A DNA stretch of 61,670 nt from an uncultured Spirochaetaceae bacterium (lineage in GTDB: Bacteria; Spirochaetota; Spirochaetia; Sphaerochaetales; Sphaerochaetaceae): positions 1-61,670 of the forward strand of contig CALXKZ010000057.1 in NCBI GenBank assembly GCA_944389065.1, written 5' to 3'. The position numbers and the translations under genes were made by a program. The notes beneath the pieces are model-generated. The model did not search any database and was not told where the DNA came from. It saw only the letters and a list, made by a program, of their open reading frames with translations. Of the stretch, positions 26,420 through 36,398 are shown piece after piece (the stretch's first letter is position 1; each line of letters begins with the position of its first letter).

Positions 26420-27676
26420 TCAGTGACGCATAAGCGCAGTTCTCTGGTGATGGTATATGCTTTCCCTTCCAGATGCTATGAAGGCGAATGCGACAGCAAG
26501 GAATAGCAGCATAGGCTCGCTGTAATCAAACAGCTCGAGTCCCAGGGCAAAACAGGCAAATGGAAGATTCGATCCTCCTGCGAGCATCCCGATTGCGCCG
26601 AGTACTGAGTAGGCTGCAGTATCAAGACCGAGCAGGGATGCGATCGTATACCCCATTGTTCCTCCGGTCACAAGAAGCGGAACGACTTCTCCTCCGGTGA
26701 ATCCTGCGGAAATCGACAGGAATACCAGTATTGCTTTCAGAATGAATGCATAGTATGGCACTCCGCGTCCGTCGATGGCTGCGTATAGAAGGTCCAGTGA
26801 GAGACCTGTATAATCTGTGTCGTTTGTGCGGAAATAAAGCGTTATCAGCATCACTGCGGCAAGAAGCGAAGGTATAAGGGCCGCAATTACCGGGGATCCG
26901 AATGATTTCCTGAAAGCCTCGAGAAGGGTGATGAAAAGCCGGGCAACAAGACCTATGGCACAGGCGAATGCGATGACAGTGAATGCGTTGCCGATCGTTA
27001 CCGGTAGGACCTCGAAAGCTGGAATCGCCATCCTGTGTATACCAAGAAGCGATGATACGAGGACAGCTGTGTAAGATGAAATGAGCGATGGAAACAGCAC
27101 TGGAAGATGGAGAACATCCGGAGACGCGAATGTCAGACCGAAAAGAGTCCCTGCCACAGGAGATCCGAAGAGGGATCCGAATGCGGCAGCCGCACCGCAC
27201 ATCAGGTAGTAATCCCCGCGTCCACGTTTCCCTCGGGGCATTATCCGTTTATCGATCCTGTATATGAGCTCGCTTGCGGAAAGGCCTATCTGGACTCCTG
27301 CACCTTCCTTTCCGATAGAGGCTCCGACAAGATGTGATATGGCGGCTGCAGTATATGCGAAAAGTCCCATCAGCGGTGTTATCCTCAGCCCTGCATGTCC
27401 TGGCCTTGCCGCACCTGCATCCTCAGCCTCGCCATCATGGATGAAGTCGATGGCTGTAGAGGTTATGCGTTTATAAGCATCCCCGAGGATATTGAACAAA
27501 AGCAGTGTAAGATATGCCCCAATAGGCATGAAAAGAACGACATATGGAAAACGGTGGTTGAAATCGCCGAGGAAGGAGACTGTATTTGCGAAGATCGTGA
27601 TCAGAACCCCTGAAAGTCCTCCTATCATCAGGCTCCTTACAGCATCAGCTATCCACCTCAGTCCATTTCCCTTCAT
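26420..27676 (-). CDS. ClC-family anion channel/antiporter, CLC-F (fluoride) like
   Basis: A 418-residue polytopic membrane protein of the ClC family. It shows the [10 protein letters not shown] segment with the gating glutamate, [13 protein letters not shown], and the late [18 protein letters not shown] motif. The GGEVxPL form is characteristic of bacterial CLC-F fluoride/proton exchangers rather than chloride transporters, so fluoride export is the likely role (inference). No fluoride riboswitch was found. The ATG overlaps the stop of the aldehyde dehydrogenase gene as ATGA, so the two are cotranscribed. Confidence 0.85.
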   Translation of the reverse strand: MKGNGLRWIADAVRSLMIGGLSGVLITIFANTVSFLGDFNHRFPYVVLFMPIGAYLTLLLFNILGDAYKRITSTAIDFIHDGEAEDAGAARPGHAGLRITPLMGLFAYTAAAISHLVGASIGKEGAGVQIGLSASELIYRIDKRIMPRGKRGRGDYYLMCGAAAAFGSLFGSPVAGTLFGLTFASPDVLHLPVLFPSLISSYTAVLVSSLLGIHRMAIPAFEVLPVTIGNAFTVIAFACAIGLVARLFITLLEAFRKSFGSPVIAALIPSLLAAVMLITLYFRTNDTDYTGLSLDLLYAAIDGRGVPYYAFILKAILVFLSISAGFTGGEVVPLLVTGGTMGYTIASLLGLDTAAYSVLGAIGMLAGGSNLPFACFALGLELFDYSEPMLLFLAVAFAFIASGRESIYHHQRTALMRH

Positions 27677-29043
27677 CTCATCAACAGCCTCACGAGCTTT
27701 ATCTTATCCTTAAATGGTGCGAAACGTATAGGAAGATCTATCCATGTTGCCTCTTTTATTATTGATTTCCTATGCGTGAAAGCCCTGAAGCTCTCATCTC
27801 CATGGTATGCTCCCATGCCTGATCCGCCTACGCCTCCGAATGGGATTCTTGGGTTTGTAAGATGGATGACAGTATCATTTATGCAGCCTCCGCCGAATGA
27901 AACAAGGCTGTGAACCTTCTCAATGGATGTGTTGTCATTGCTGAAGATATAGAGGGCAAGCGGTTTTTCCCTTTTCCTGATGAAATCCATAGCTTCATCA
28001 AGAGTATCGTATGTAAGGATCGGAAGCACAGGTCCGAATATCTCTTCCTGCATAACAGCGTCTGTTTCCTTGACAGGATAGAGGACTGTCGGCTCAATCT
28101 TCATCGAAGACCTGTCTGAACCGCCTCCAACAACAGCTGATGAAGATGCGATAAGCCCATTGATTCTGTCAAAATGCTTCTCATTTATGATTTTCGGGAA
28201 TTCAGATGACGCAATAGGATTTCCGCCGAACATCTCGCTGAACCTCTTTCCAAGCTCCTCGATAAGCTTATCCTGATACCCATTCTTTACAAGCACATAG
28301 TCAGGTGCTACGCATGTCTGCCCTGCATTGAGGAGCTTTCCCCATGCAAGACGGCGGGAGACCAGCTTCATGTCCACCGTTCCATCGATGATCACAGGGC
28401 TTTTCCCGCCGAGCTCAAGAACACATGGTGTAAGCTTTGATGCGCAGTTCTCTGCGACGATTCTTCCGACATTCGGAGAGCCAGTGAAGAACACGAAGTC
28501 ATATTTCAGGTCAAGAAGGGCAGAGTTTGTCTCATGACCGCCTTCAAAGACCGCAATGTATTCGGAAGTGAATGTCTCCTCTATGATTCTCTTCATGAGT
28601 GCTGATGTGGCGGCTGAGTATCTGGATGGCTTTACAATAGCTGTATTTCCTCCTGCGATGGCTCCTGCAAGGGGAACCATTGTAAGCTGCAGCGGATAGT
28701 TCCATGGTGAGAATATAAGGGTGTTGCCAAGCGGCTCTGCCACTGTGTAGGATGATGCCTTGAAGATAGTGATCGGGGAGGGCTTTCTGTGTTTCCGCAT
28801 AAGTCTTCCAAGATTTTTCAGAAGGTATCCGATCTCCCCATAGACAATGCCGATTTCAGTAGCATATGCCTCGAAAGGGCTCTTTCCCAGATCTGATCTG
28901 AGTGCATCAATCAATTCATTCTCATGAAATCTGAGTGCGTTCCTGAGCTTCCTGAGATTTTTCTTTCTCTCTTCGTATGGAAGTGTTCTTCCGCTTCTGA
29001 AATATTCCTTCTGTCTTTCAAGGGTTGTTCTGTACTGATCCAT
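27673..29043 (-). CDS. Aldehyde dehydrogenase, ALDH3-like
   Basis: A 456-residue NAD(P)-dependent aldehyde dehydrogenase. It has FSPWNYPLQL near residue 110, the catalytic Glu in LELGGKSP, the nucleophile Cys in NAGQTCVAPDY near 245, and the PFGGVGGSGMGAYHG segment. The moderate length without a long N-terminal extension and the C-terminal tail fit the ALDH3 (fatty or medium-chain aldehyde) group; the specific substrate is unknown. It is divergent from the RND efflux operon, with a 164-base shared upstream region. Confidence 0.92.
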   Translation of the reverse strand: MDQYRTTLERQKEYFRSGRTLPYEERKKNLRKLRNALRFHENELIDALRSDLGKSPFEAYATEIGIVYGEIGYLLKNLGRLMRKHRKPSPITIFKASSYTVAEPLGNTLIFSPWNYPLQLTMVPLAGAIAGGNTAIVKPSRYSAATSALMKRIIEETFTSEYIAVFEGGHETNSALLDLKYDFVFFTGSPNVGRIVAENCASKLTPCVLELGGKSPVIIDGTVDMKLVSRRLAWGKLLNAGQTCVAPDYVLVKNGYQDKLIEELGKRFSEMFGGNPIASSEFPKIINEKHFDRINGLIASSSAVVGGGSDRSSMKIEPTVLYPVKETDAVMQEEIFGPVLPILTYDTLDEAMDFIRKREKPLALYIFSNDNTSIEKVHSLVSFGGGCINDTVIHLTNPRIPFGGVGGSGMGAYHGDESFRAFTHRKSIIKEATWIDLPIRFAPFKDKIKLVRLLMR

Positions 29044-29140
29044 GCCGGCGATATTATCACCAAGCGTGAAATTATTCTACATATTCTGAATAACTGTCAG
29101 AAATAAATCAGGTCTTCATAATAGCTTCACAAACAATCCG

Positions 29141-29152
29141 ACAATATGTTGT
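29141..29152. promoter_or_regulatory. Short palindrome upstream of the RND operon
   Basis: ACAA-TATG-TTGT is a short palindrome between the divergent aldehyde dehydrogenase and efflux genes. It could be an operator half of a TetR- or MarR-type site, but no regulator gene is adjacent. Confidence 0.25.
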
Positions 29153-29207
29153 GTTTTTGTTGTGCGCACATACCTTTGCTTTTATTACCATTCAGACAGG
29201 TAGAGTT

Positions 29208-30263
29208 ATGAAGGGTAGTAAAACCATTGTAATAAGATACATCGTAATGCTTCTGATCTTCGCTGTGCTTACAGCGGGACTCGTCATCTTCTTCTCCTCC
29301 CGGGAGCCTGTTGTCTATTCAGCACCGCTGAAACCAGTGGAGATCATCAGACCGGAGAGAAGGATCATTGAAAGCGCAATCGACACCACCGGGTATATTG
29401 AGGCAAGCGCGATGATTCCTGTCGTTCCATTCGTCCAGGGAACGATCGAGGAGTATCTGATAGAACCGGGTATGGATGTCGGGAAGGATGATGTCATCGC
29501 TGTCATCGACAAGCGTCCGTATGAGCTTCAGCTTATGCAGGCAGAGGCACAGTTCAAAGCCGTGGAGAGCGCTTTGATGCGTACTGAGCCTTTATATGAA
29601 TCAGGGGCTGCGACACAGCAGGACTATGAGATGGTGAAGGCCCAGCATGATGCGGCTTCAGCACAGCTCGAGCTTGCCAGGCTTCAGCTTTCATATGCCG
29701 ATGTCGTATCACCCGTTTCCGGCACTGTCCTCATGGCTCCTTCCGCAACCGGATCAATCGCTTCCTCTGAGCAGCCTCTTGCCGTCATTGCCGATCTGGA
29801 TGAGCTTGTTGTGAATATCAGTGCAGGGGAGAGGTACTTTTCACGGATCAGCTCCGCTCCCGATAGTCTGAAGATCACTGTATCGAGCCCGGAAGGCAGC
29901 GTCTCCGAGGCGGATGTCGTCTCTGTATCACCGTTTATCGATCCGACTTCGAAGACATTCAAGGTAAAGGCACGCATACTCGATCCTTCAGGGTTCACAC
30001 CAGGTATGTTCGTCAGGATCCATATTGTCTATGACAGCGTTGAGTGCAGCACCCTTCCTGTCTCAGCCCTTACTGCAGAAGGTGCTGTTTACATGCTTTC
30101 TTCAGACAATACCGCTGAGAGCATCGTATTTGATAGGATGGCTTCTGATTCATCCTATTTCCAGATTCCAGAAGGATATGAGAGCACGGATTTCATCATC
30201 CGTGGCCAGAATAGCATTCTTTCAGGTGAGAAGGTCGCTGTTGTCTCCGGAGAGAATCTATGA
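29208..30263 (+). CDS. RND efflux periplasmic adaptor (membrane fusion protein)
   Basis: A 351-residue HlyD/AcrA-type adaptor linking an inner-membrane RND pump to an outer-membrane channel. One N-terminal membrane anchor (about 8-30) is followed by a split lipoyl domain (FVQGTIEEYLIEPGMDVGKDD and DVVSPVSGTVL), a helical hairpin between them, and beta-barrel regions. The hairpin is short. I start at ATG 29208, preceded by AGGTAGAG. It overlaps the RND gene as ATGA and is the first gene of a four-gene operon: adaptor, pump, lipoprotein, TolC. Confidence 0.92.
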   Translation: MKGSKTIVIRYIVMLLIFAVLTAGLVIFFSSREPVVYSAPLKPVEIIRPERRIIESAIDTTGYIEASAMIPVVPFVQGTIEEYLIEPGMDVGKDDVIAVIDKRPYELQLMQAEAQFKAVESALMRTEPLYESGAATQQDYEMVKAQHDAASAQLELARLQLSYADVVSPVSGTVLMAPSATGSIASSEQPLAVIADLDELVVNISAGERYFSRISSAPDSLKITVSSPEGSVSEADVVSVSPFIDPTSKTFKVKARILDPSGFTPGMFVRIHIVYDSVECSTLPVSALTAEGAVYMLSSDNTAESIVFDRMASDSSYFQIPEGYESTDFIIRGQNSILSGEKVAVVSGENL

Positions 30264-33200
30264 ATATATCGAAGTTCTCTGTAAAGCATACTCCAGTGCT
30301 GACGATGATCCTCATCGCCCTGGCGCTTTTCGGTCTGTTCTCAGTCTCATCGATGAATCTAGAGTTCATTCCTGACATGAATCTTCCTCAGATCTTCGTC
30401 ATCGTGATCTATCCTGGGGCATCAGCGGAAGATGTTGAGAAGACAGTCATCGATATCATGGAGGATAATTTCGTCACTCTTCCTGATTTCCGCGGAATGG
30501 ATTCGCAGGCGATGAACTCCGCTGCGATGATAACAATAACATTCAGTGATGGAGTCGATGTATACGATCAGCTTGATGAAGTCAGGAACAGGATATCCGA
30601 GATGGAGGATCAGCTTCCTTCCGGTCTTCAGGGAACACCTACAGCCCTTGTCGGGGGAGCCTCCATGCTTCCTGTAGCGTCGTTTGCCGTCTCCGGAGGA
30701 ACGGATCTTGGAGCGGTGACCGATTATATCGAGAATGAGCTGAAACCGGAGCTTACGCAGATATCAGGGGTATCATCGATAACAGTCTCTGGCGGGGTGT
30801 ATCCGGAAATAGATGTCAGACTGCGTCTTGATGATCTTGCCTCCAAAGGGATTTCGCCGCTTACTGTATATCAGCTTCTATCATATTCGAATGTATCCAT
30901 GCCTCTTGGAACCTCTGAAGCAGGCGGACGGAGCATCGATCTGAGATTCGATGGCTCATTCCAGGATGTTGATGAAATCAGGACGCTTCCTGTCGGGGCA
31001 TCTGATGACGGGACTATCATAAGGCTTAAGGATGTTGCAGATGTCGATATTGTCTATGACAGCGATGATTACTCTGTGACTTCAATGGGGAAGGATATCG
31101 TTCTTGTAGATGTGTCCAAGAGATCCGATGGCAATACTGTGCAGATTACCGACAGCATCAAGGAAATCCTTGCCAAGGCAGAGTGTGATACCAATGGAGC
31201 CCTCAGCTTCAGCATGATCAGCGATGATTCCCAGATAGTCACATCCTCGCTTAAGAATGTCATTGAATCAGGCATAATGGGTGTCATCATCGCTATTCTG
31301 GTCATCTTTGTCTTCCTGAATGACCTCAGGGCCACATTCATCATAGGCCTTTCGATTCCTCTTTCCTGCTTTTTCACATTCATAGTAATGAAGATTGCAG
31401 GGATTTCCGTGAATCTCATGTCCATCTCGGGAATTGTCGTGGCACTGGGGTCGATAGTCGATGCTTCCATCGTCGTTCTTGATCAGGTCTACAGGTTCTA
31501 CCAGCAGGAGAAGGACGGGAAGGCCCTGTACAGCGTGACCCAGTCGATTTTCCATGGAACCGGCATTGTAGATAAATCGGTTATCGGATCGAATCTCACA
31601 ACTGTTGTCGTATTCATTCCGCTTGCCATGCTTTCAGGCATGGTCGGTCAGATTCTGCATGATGTATCGATCACATTCATGTTTGCGATCTTCTCATCCC
31701 TCCTTGTCGCTATCGTATTCGTCCCATATCTGATGAAGAAGATCCTGAGAGAAGACGGATCAAGGAAGCCGAAGAAAGAGCTTCTGTTCGTACGTGGGAT
31801 AAACAAGCTTGAGAAGGTGTATAAACGGGCTCTTGCATCGTGCCTTGAGCATACGCCATTCTTCATAATAATCGCTTTCCTGATCTTCGGTGTCACGATC
31901 TATTCACTGACCCAGCTCGGTTTTGCATTCATACCATCGACAGATAACAATGACTTCTATATAAGCATCGAGCTTCCGTATGGCTATACAGCAGAGCAGA
32001 CGGAAAAGGTCATGCAGGAGGCAGAGAGGATCCTTGTAGAGAATGTCCCGGAGCTGAAGACCGATGTCGTATTCTCAGGAAAGTCAATCGAGGTTTTCTC
32101 GTTCTCCGCAACAAAGAACCAGGGCGGTATACATGCTGTGCTTGTTCCTGTCGCTGAAAGGGAGAGGGATATCCATGACATCATCCTGGATATGCAGTAC
32201 AGGCTTTCAGCTGCCATTCCTGATGCGAAGATCAATGTGAAGAACGGAGGTTTTGATTACCTTGTCGGATATATTTCAGGTGGTGGCGGATACGGCCTGA
32301 CGCTTGTCGGAAACGACAGCGGGATTCTTTACAGAGAAGCTGACCGCATACGCAATTTCCTGCTTACGGATCCTGAGGTCATCTCAGCGTCAGTGAACTC
32401 ATCCTATGATGCAAGGACATCTGTGATAGACGCATCCTATGAATATATGTCGTCGCTTGGAATCCCTGCATATGAGGCGGCGATGTCCTCCGCGATACTC
32501 TTCAATGGAGTTGAGACAGGAACCTTCCATGATAGCGCTACGAATGAACGCTATTCGATCAATCTGACATCCGATGCATCTGAAAGACCTGTTGATGAGG
32601 CTTTGCTTTCATCTCTCAGGATAAAGACACAAGCCGGATCAACGGTGGAATTTGCCCAGCTTGCCGATCTTACAGAGGAAAAGGCTCTGTCTTCCATCAA
32701 CCACTCAGACAGAGCAAATACGATAACGATCAACGCCCAGCTTACAGGCGAATCGACAACCGGGGTCACACGGCGTGTGGATCAGTACCTTATGGATAAT
32801 CCTCTGCCGGATGGGATTTCTACAAAAGCCGGAGGCATAGGAGAGCTCATGGCTGAATCCATGGGGCCGGTCATGCAGGCTCTTATAATCGCTCTCTTCC
32901 TTGTCTATATGGTCATAGTCCTCATCTACGAGCGCTTTGATCAGCCATTCATGATTATGCTCACAGTTCCATTCTGTGTTATCGGTGTCGTAGTATCGCT
33001 TGCCGTCTTCGGCTCATCTATGAATATGGTTTCCATAATGGGAATCATCTCTCTTGCAGGAATGGTCGTGAACAATGGAATCATCATGGTCGACTATATC
33101 AATCAGCTAGAGAGGAAGGACCGGCTTGATGCCGCTTCAGCCGCGTCCATCGAAGTCGACGATGCGGACAGGGTCCTTATCGGTTTCATGTCATTCGATG

Positions 33201-33478
33201 ATGAGATCAGGCACCTCAAGGACAATGTCAGGGATGGGACATCTTCCCGTCTCAGGCCGATCCTGATGAGCTCTTTGACAACAATACTGGGTGTCATACC
33301 TATGGCTATAGCAACGGGAGAGGGCGCAGAGGTCTACGCTCCTCTTGGACAGGTTATCATGGGTGGTCTTACGACTAGTACATTCATAACGCTGTTCCTG
33401 ATGCCTGTTCTCTATTTTGTGCTGGAGAGGCATCGCATAAGAAAATTCATGAGAAGGAAAGGACTGGAGGTGAGATAG
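30260..33478 (+). CDS. RND-family efflux pump, AcrB/HAE1 type
   Basis: A 1072-residue RND pump with one membrane helix at the N-terminus, two large periplasmic loops (about 35-330 and 545-850) and two six-helix groups. Repeated F-x-P motifs (EFIPDMNLP, AFIPSTDNND) mark the two halves. In helix 4 the usual Asp-Asp proton relay is VDAS, so only one Asp is kept, and helix 10 has VVNNG instead of the Lys-containing type, both common in non-proteobacterial HAE1 branches. The exported substrate is unknown. A cytoplasmic loop insert of roughly 25 residues near 960 is acidic. Confidence 0.93.
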   Translation: MNISKFSVKHTPVLTMILIALALFGLFSVSSMNLEFIPDMNLPQIFVIVIYPGASAEDVEKTVIDIMEDNFVTLPDFRGMDSQAMNSAAMITITFSDGVDVYDQLDEVRNRISEMEDQLPSGLQGTPTALVGGASMLPVASFAVSGGTDLGAVTDYIENELKPELTQISGVSSITVSGGVYPEIDVRLRLDDLASKGISPLTVYQLLSYSNVSMPLGTSEAGGRSIDLRFDGSFQDVDEIRTLPVGASDDGTIIRLKDVADVDIVYDSDDYSVTSMGKDIVLVDVSKRSDGNTVQITDSIKEILAKAECDTNGALSFSMISDDSQIVTSSLKNVIESGIMGVIIAILVIFVFLNDLRATFIIGLSIPLSCFFTFIVMKIAGISVNLMSISGIVVALGSIVDASIVVLDQVYRFYQQEKDGKALYSVTQSIFHGTGIVDKSVIGSNLTTVVVFIPLAMLSGMVGQILHDVSITFMFAIFSSLLVAIVFVPYLMKKILREDGSRKPKKELLFVRGINKLEKVYKRALASCLEHTPFFIIIAFLIFGVTIYSLTQLGFAFIPSTDNNDFYISIELPYGYTAEQTEKVMQEAERILVENVPELKTDVVFSGKSIEVFSFSATKNQGGIHAVLVPVAERERDIHDIILDMQYRLSAAIPDAKINVKNGGFDYLVGYISGGGGYGLTLVGNDSGILYREADRIRNFLLTDPEVISASVNSSYDARTSVIDASYEYMSSLGIPAYEAAMSSAILFNGVETGTFHDSATNERYSINLTSDASERPVDEALLSSLRIKTQAGSTVEFAQLADLTEEKALSSINHSDRANTITINAQLTGESTTGVTRRVDQYLMDNPLPDGISTKAGGIGELMAESMGPVMQALIIALFLVYMVIVLIYERFDQPFMIMLTVPFCVIGVVVSLAVFGSSMNMVSIMGIISLAGMVVNNGIIMVDYINQLERKDRLDAASAASIEVDDADRVLIGFMSFDDEIRHLKDNVRDGTSSRLRPILMSSLTTILGVIPMAIATGEGAEVYAPLGQVIMGGLTTSTFITLFLMPVLYFVLERHRIRKFMRRKGLEVR

Positions 33479-34318
33479 ATGAAGAAGATCTGCTTTGCTT
33501 TGCTTGCTGTCATGGTGCTTTTTTCCGCAGCATCATGCTCATATGTGTTCAGCGCATATGTGAATGGACAGATCACAGGAGAGATAAACGGAGAGGATGG
33601 ACAGCCTATCGATGGTGCAAGAATCCTGATCTATGACTCTGAGAGTATCCGTGATTCAGATTACAATGCTGCGATGGATGCCTGTGAGAGAGGTTCGTAT
33701 CAGGATATGCCTAATCGCAGTACGATCTGGGGATACTCAAGTGAAGGTATCATCAATGCGATCCGGGTTGTCTGGGAAACATCTTCTCCTGCTTATGACA
33801 AGGATCATGATGTCCGTGATTTCTATGTTCTTGTCCTTAAAGATGGCTATGTCCCTGCAAGAACGTATGTCACTGTCTCAGCAGGTGCTGGCGCTCCTGC
33901 CTCCATCCGTATCTCCTCTCTTGAGCAGATTTATACATCAGGATCTAAGATAAGCGGTACCGTATCCTCTTCCGATGGTGCTCTTGAAGATGCAGATGTA
34001 TATGTCTATACAGATGCCGATACCTTCAACAAAGCTGCTGACAACGCGCGTGGGCTTTCCTCTATCGATCCAGAAGGATATGCCGATGACTTCACTCCAG
34101 GAAAGTATCATGGCCATGTGCTTTCCGCTTCCAATGGAAAATACAGCATGAAGGTTATGTGGGATGGTGAGACAAGTCCTATGTACTATCTTCTTGCAGT
34201 AGCGGATGGGTATCTGCCCTCATCATCTGTCATTGAATCAGGGACATGCTCTTCAGAAAGCGGAGCAGTTATGGATATTTCTCTTACCAAGGCGGAGAAA
34301 GCAGAGGAAACTGTCTGA
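33479..34318 (+). CDS. Lipoprotein with carboxypeptidase-regulatory-like domains
   Basis: A 279-residue predicted lipoprotein: a signal peptide ends in FSAASC with Cys20 as the lipidated residue. Two beta-sandwich repeats follow, each resembling a CarboxypepD_reg/transthyretin-like domain (GQITGEINGEDGQPIDGARI and SKISGTVSSSDGALEDADV). It sits between the RND pump and TolC genes, with one base of overlap into the TolC gene, so it is probably part of the same envelope complex or modifies its substrate. No catalytic residues are recognisable. GAGGTGAG precedes the start. Confidence 0.78.
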   Translation: MKKICFALLAVMVLFSAASCSYVFSAYVNGQITGEINGEDGQPIDGARILIYDSESIRDSDYNAAMDACERGSYQDMPNRSTIWGYSSEGIINAIRVVWETSSPAYDKDHDVRDFYVLVLKDGYVPARTYVTVSAGAGAPASIRISSLEQIYTSGSKISGTVSSSDGALEDADVYVYTDADTFNKAADNARGLSSIDPEGYADDFTPGKYHGHVLSASNGKYSMKVMWDGETSPMYYLLAVADGYLPSSSVIESGTCSSESGAVMDISLTKAEKAEETV

Positions 34319-35742
34319 TGAAGCGTTTGTTATTGATCATTACTATTATTCTATTCCTTTTATCACCTGTATTTGCAGAAGATGGGAATAGATATGGATT
34401 CAATGATCTTGTCCAGTCCATGTATGCGAATAACACTAAAATAAGGAAGGCTGACGAAGAGCTTTTCCAGGCGCATCTGGACAGGAAGGATGCAGAGGCA
34501 GGGTATCAGCCGACAATAGAGCTTATGCTCATGGGCATGTATATGGCAAACCCCATCATCGATGATATCACGATAAACACTAATGATATCCTTCTGCAGA
34601 TGGGACTGTCCCCGCTTCCCCAGAGTTATGATCTGACTCTTTTCGATGGTATCGGCCCTGCATTCTACAATGCATCAATCTCGATTACCCAGCCGCTGAT
34701 TACCTGGGGCAAGATCACAAACTCCGTAAATCTATTCAAGTCAGTTGAAAGCGCAAAAACGATGCAGAGGGATGATCTTGCCAATCAGCTCATCACAGAG
34801 CTTAAGGCAAAGCTCGCAGCGCTTTCATATATTAGTGAGATCGAGGATTTCCTGAACAGGATCATAGCTGCATCCGAAGAGCTTGTCTCTCTTGCCGAGA
34901 AGGGAGGAGAGGAGGGCATGATGCTTGAGGAGGATGTGCTTGATGCAAAGATCCAGGCAGGGGAGGCAACTGTCTCCCTGAAAGAGATTGAGAAGCAGAA
35001 GGCAATGCTTATCGATGGACTGAGAGTCCTTACCGGTATTCCTGACCTTGAGCAGGATGAGATTGTCTACGAAGTCGATGAATCGGAGTTTGATGCCATT
35101 CTCTCTTCTTCTCCAGAGTCTCTAGTGGCGCTTGCGACAGCTCCTTCCTCACCTATGCTGAAGATGCTAGGGAAGTCCGGCGAGGCAATGGAGTATGCTA
35201 AGAAGATTGCCGATGCATCGATGTATGGCATTCCAGATCTTGGTCTCCAGCTTTCTCTCAATTACGGCGGAACAAGGTTTCCTTTGATTGAGAAGGGATG
35301 GTCAGGGGAAGATGACTGGGGGCTGAATGTGACAGTTGCGTTCAAGACAACACTCTGGGATGGAGGAAAGATACTCAACAATGCAAAGCGTGCGGAGAGC
35401 CGGATACGATCAAATGATATCGATACCGACAGCGCAGTTGAGACTCTGACAACAAATGTAATTGATGCATACACAAGTGCCCAGCTTTCAAGAGCTAAGA
35501 TCGAATACCAGAATATGAAGTTAGAGAACGCAGCTTTAAAGGCAGAGCGTGAGAATCTCAGGTTCAAAGCCGGCGCATCTTCAAAAAGCGATATCCTCAA
35601 TAACGAGCTTGAAAGCCTTCAGTGTGGAATTGATCTGGCTAGAGAGAAGATAAACCTTGCTCAGAACTGCTATACAATCTACTATCTGACAGGTAGAACT
35701 TCTTCATCGCTTCCATTGATAACAGATGGAGGAACAATATAA
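34318..35742 (+). CDS. TolC-family outer membrane efflux protein
   Basis: A 474-residue TolC-like channel protein. A signal peptide (residues 1-20, ending SPVFA) is followed by two repeats rich in long helices and short beta strands, as in TolC; each repeat contains an S-I-T-Q/A-L-T-x-W-G-K or L-W-D-G-G-K type strand turn. The true start is ATG 34318, whose A is the last base of the preceding stop codon (TGATG). With the adaptor and pump it completes a tripartite efflux system, implying an outer membrane. Confidence 0.9.
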   Translation: MKRLLLIITIILFLLSPVFAEDGNRYGFNDLVQSMYANNTKIRKADEELFQAHLDRKDAEAGYQPTIELMLMGMYMANPIIDDITINTNDILLQMGLSPLPQSYDLTLFDGIGPAFYNASISITQPLITWGKITNSVNLFKSVESAKTMQRDDLANQLITELKAKLAALSYISEIEDFLNRIIAASEELVSLAEKGGEEGMMLEEDVLDAKIQAGEATVSLKEIEKQKAMLIDGLRVLTGIPDLEQDEIVYEVDESEFDAILSSSPESLVALATAPSSPMLKMLGKSGEAMEYAKKIADASMYGIPDLGLQLSLNYGGTRFPLIEKGWSGEDDWGLNVTVAFKTTLWDGGKILNNAKRAESRIRSNDIDTDSAVETLTTNVIDAYTSAQLSRAKIEYQNMKLENAALKAERENLRFKAGASSKSDILNNELESLQCGIDLAREKINLAQNCYTIYYLTGRTSSSLPLITDGGTI

Positions 35743-35780
35743 AGCAATAGCCATCCTCAGAGATTCTGGATGGCTATGCT
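35743..35780 (+). terminator. Terminator of the RND operon
   Basis: ATAGCCATCC (35747-35756) and GGATGGCTAT (35768-35777) form a 10-bp stem right after the tolC-like stop, with a modest T-containing tail (GCTATTTG). Confidence 0.6.
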
Positions 35781-35873
35781 ATTTGATTGCTATCTGAATT
35801 CTGAATTCTCAGATAAAAACGATCAATAATAAAATCATAAATAATAATTTTATTTATAAAAATTATATCATGT

Positions 35874-36398
35874 TTATATCAGATTATGACCTGTTAAATA
35901 CTTGATTAATATTTCTCTGGTATGATTTCTGTCGTTCTGTACAATAGATCCGCGGATTGCGATTCCCTTCATGACATTTGCATTAGGATATGCCTGCTTA
36001 AGCATTCTTTCTGTCATAGCAAGCCCATTGTCCTCGTGGGTGCATACCGGATAGATATTCAGACCATCTGTTCTGATGCTGTCAAGAAAAGAGTAAACTG
36101 CCATCGGAAAATCACCCCACCAGTTCGGATACACAAGCACGAGATCTGTTATCCCATGGATATCAGGCACGGAATTCCTGAGCTCAGGTCTTGCATTCTC
36201 CTCTGCTTCTTTTCTTGCAATTCTGTTGCATTCCTCAAGTTCTTCGGGATAGCCGTCAATAGTGCATATCTCATATTTTTCTGAGTGCATGAGCTCTGCG
36301 ATCATCTCCGCAAGTATTGCTCCGCTTCCTTTCTCGACATTCCCTACATTGAAATTCTCTCCATTCCTGGAGAAGTAAGCTATGAGTGTGTTGTTCAT
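35874..36398 (-). CDS. Flavodoxin family protein
   Basis: A 174-residue flavodoxin-fold protein. The FMN phosphate loop is modified, AYFSRNGENFNVG near residues 7-19, and the second loop reads VYPNWWGDFP near 88-97, as in flavodoxin_4-type proteins of anaerobes. It probably transfers electrons or reduces quinones. A strong AGGAGGA Shine-Dalgarno sequence precedes the ATG. It stands alone, followed on its 5' side by a 1.2-kb gene-poor stretch. Confidence 0.88.
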   Translation of the reverse strand: MNNTLIAYFSRNGENFNVGNVEKGSGAILAEMIAELMHSEKYEICTIDGYPEELEECNRIARKEAEENARPELRNSVPDIHGITDLVLVYPNWWGDFPMAVYSFLDSIRTDGLNIYPVCTHEDNGLAMTERMLKQAYPNANVMKGIAIRGSIVQNDRNHTREILIKYLTGHNLI

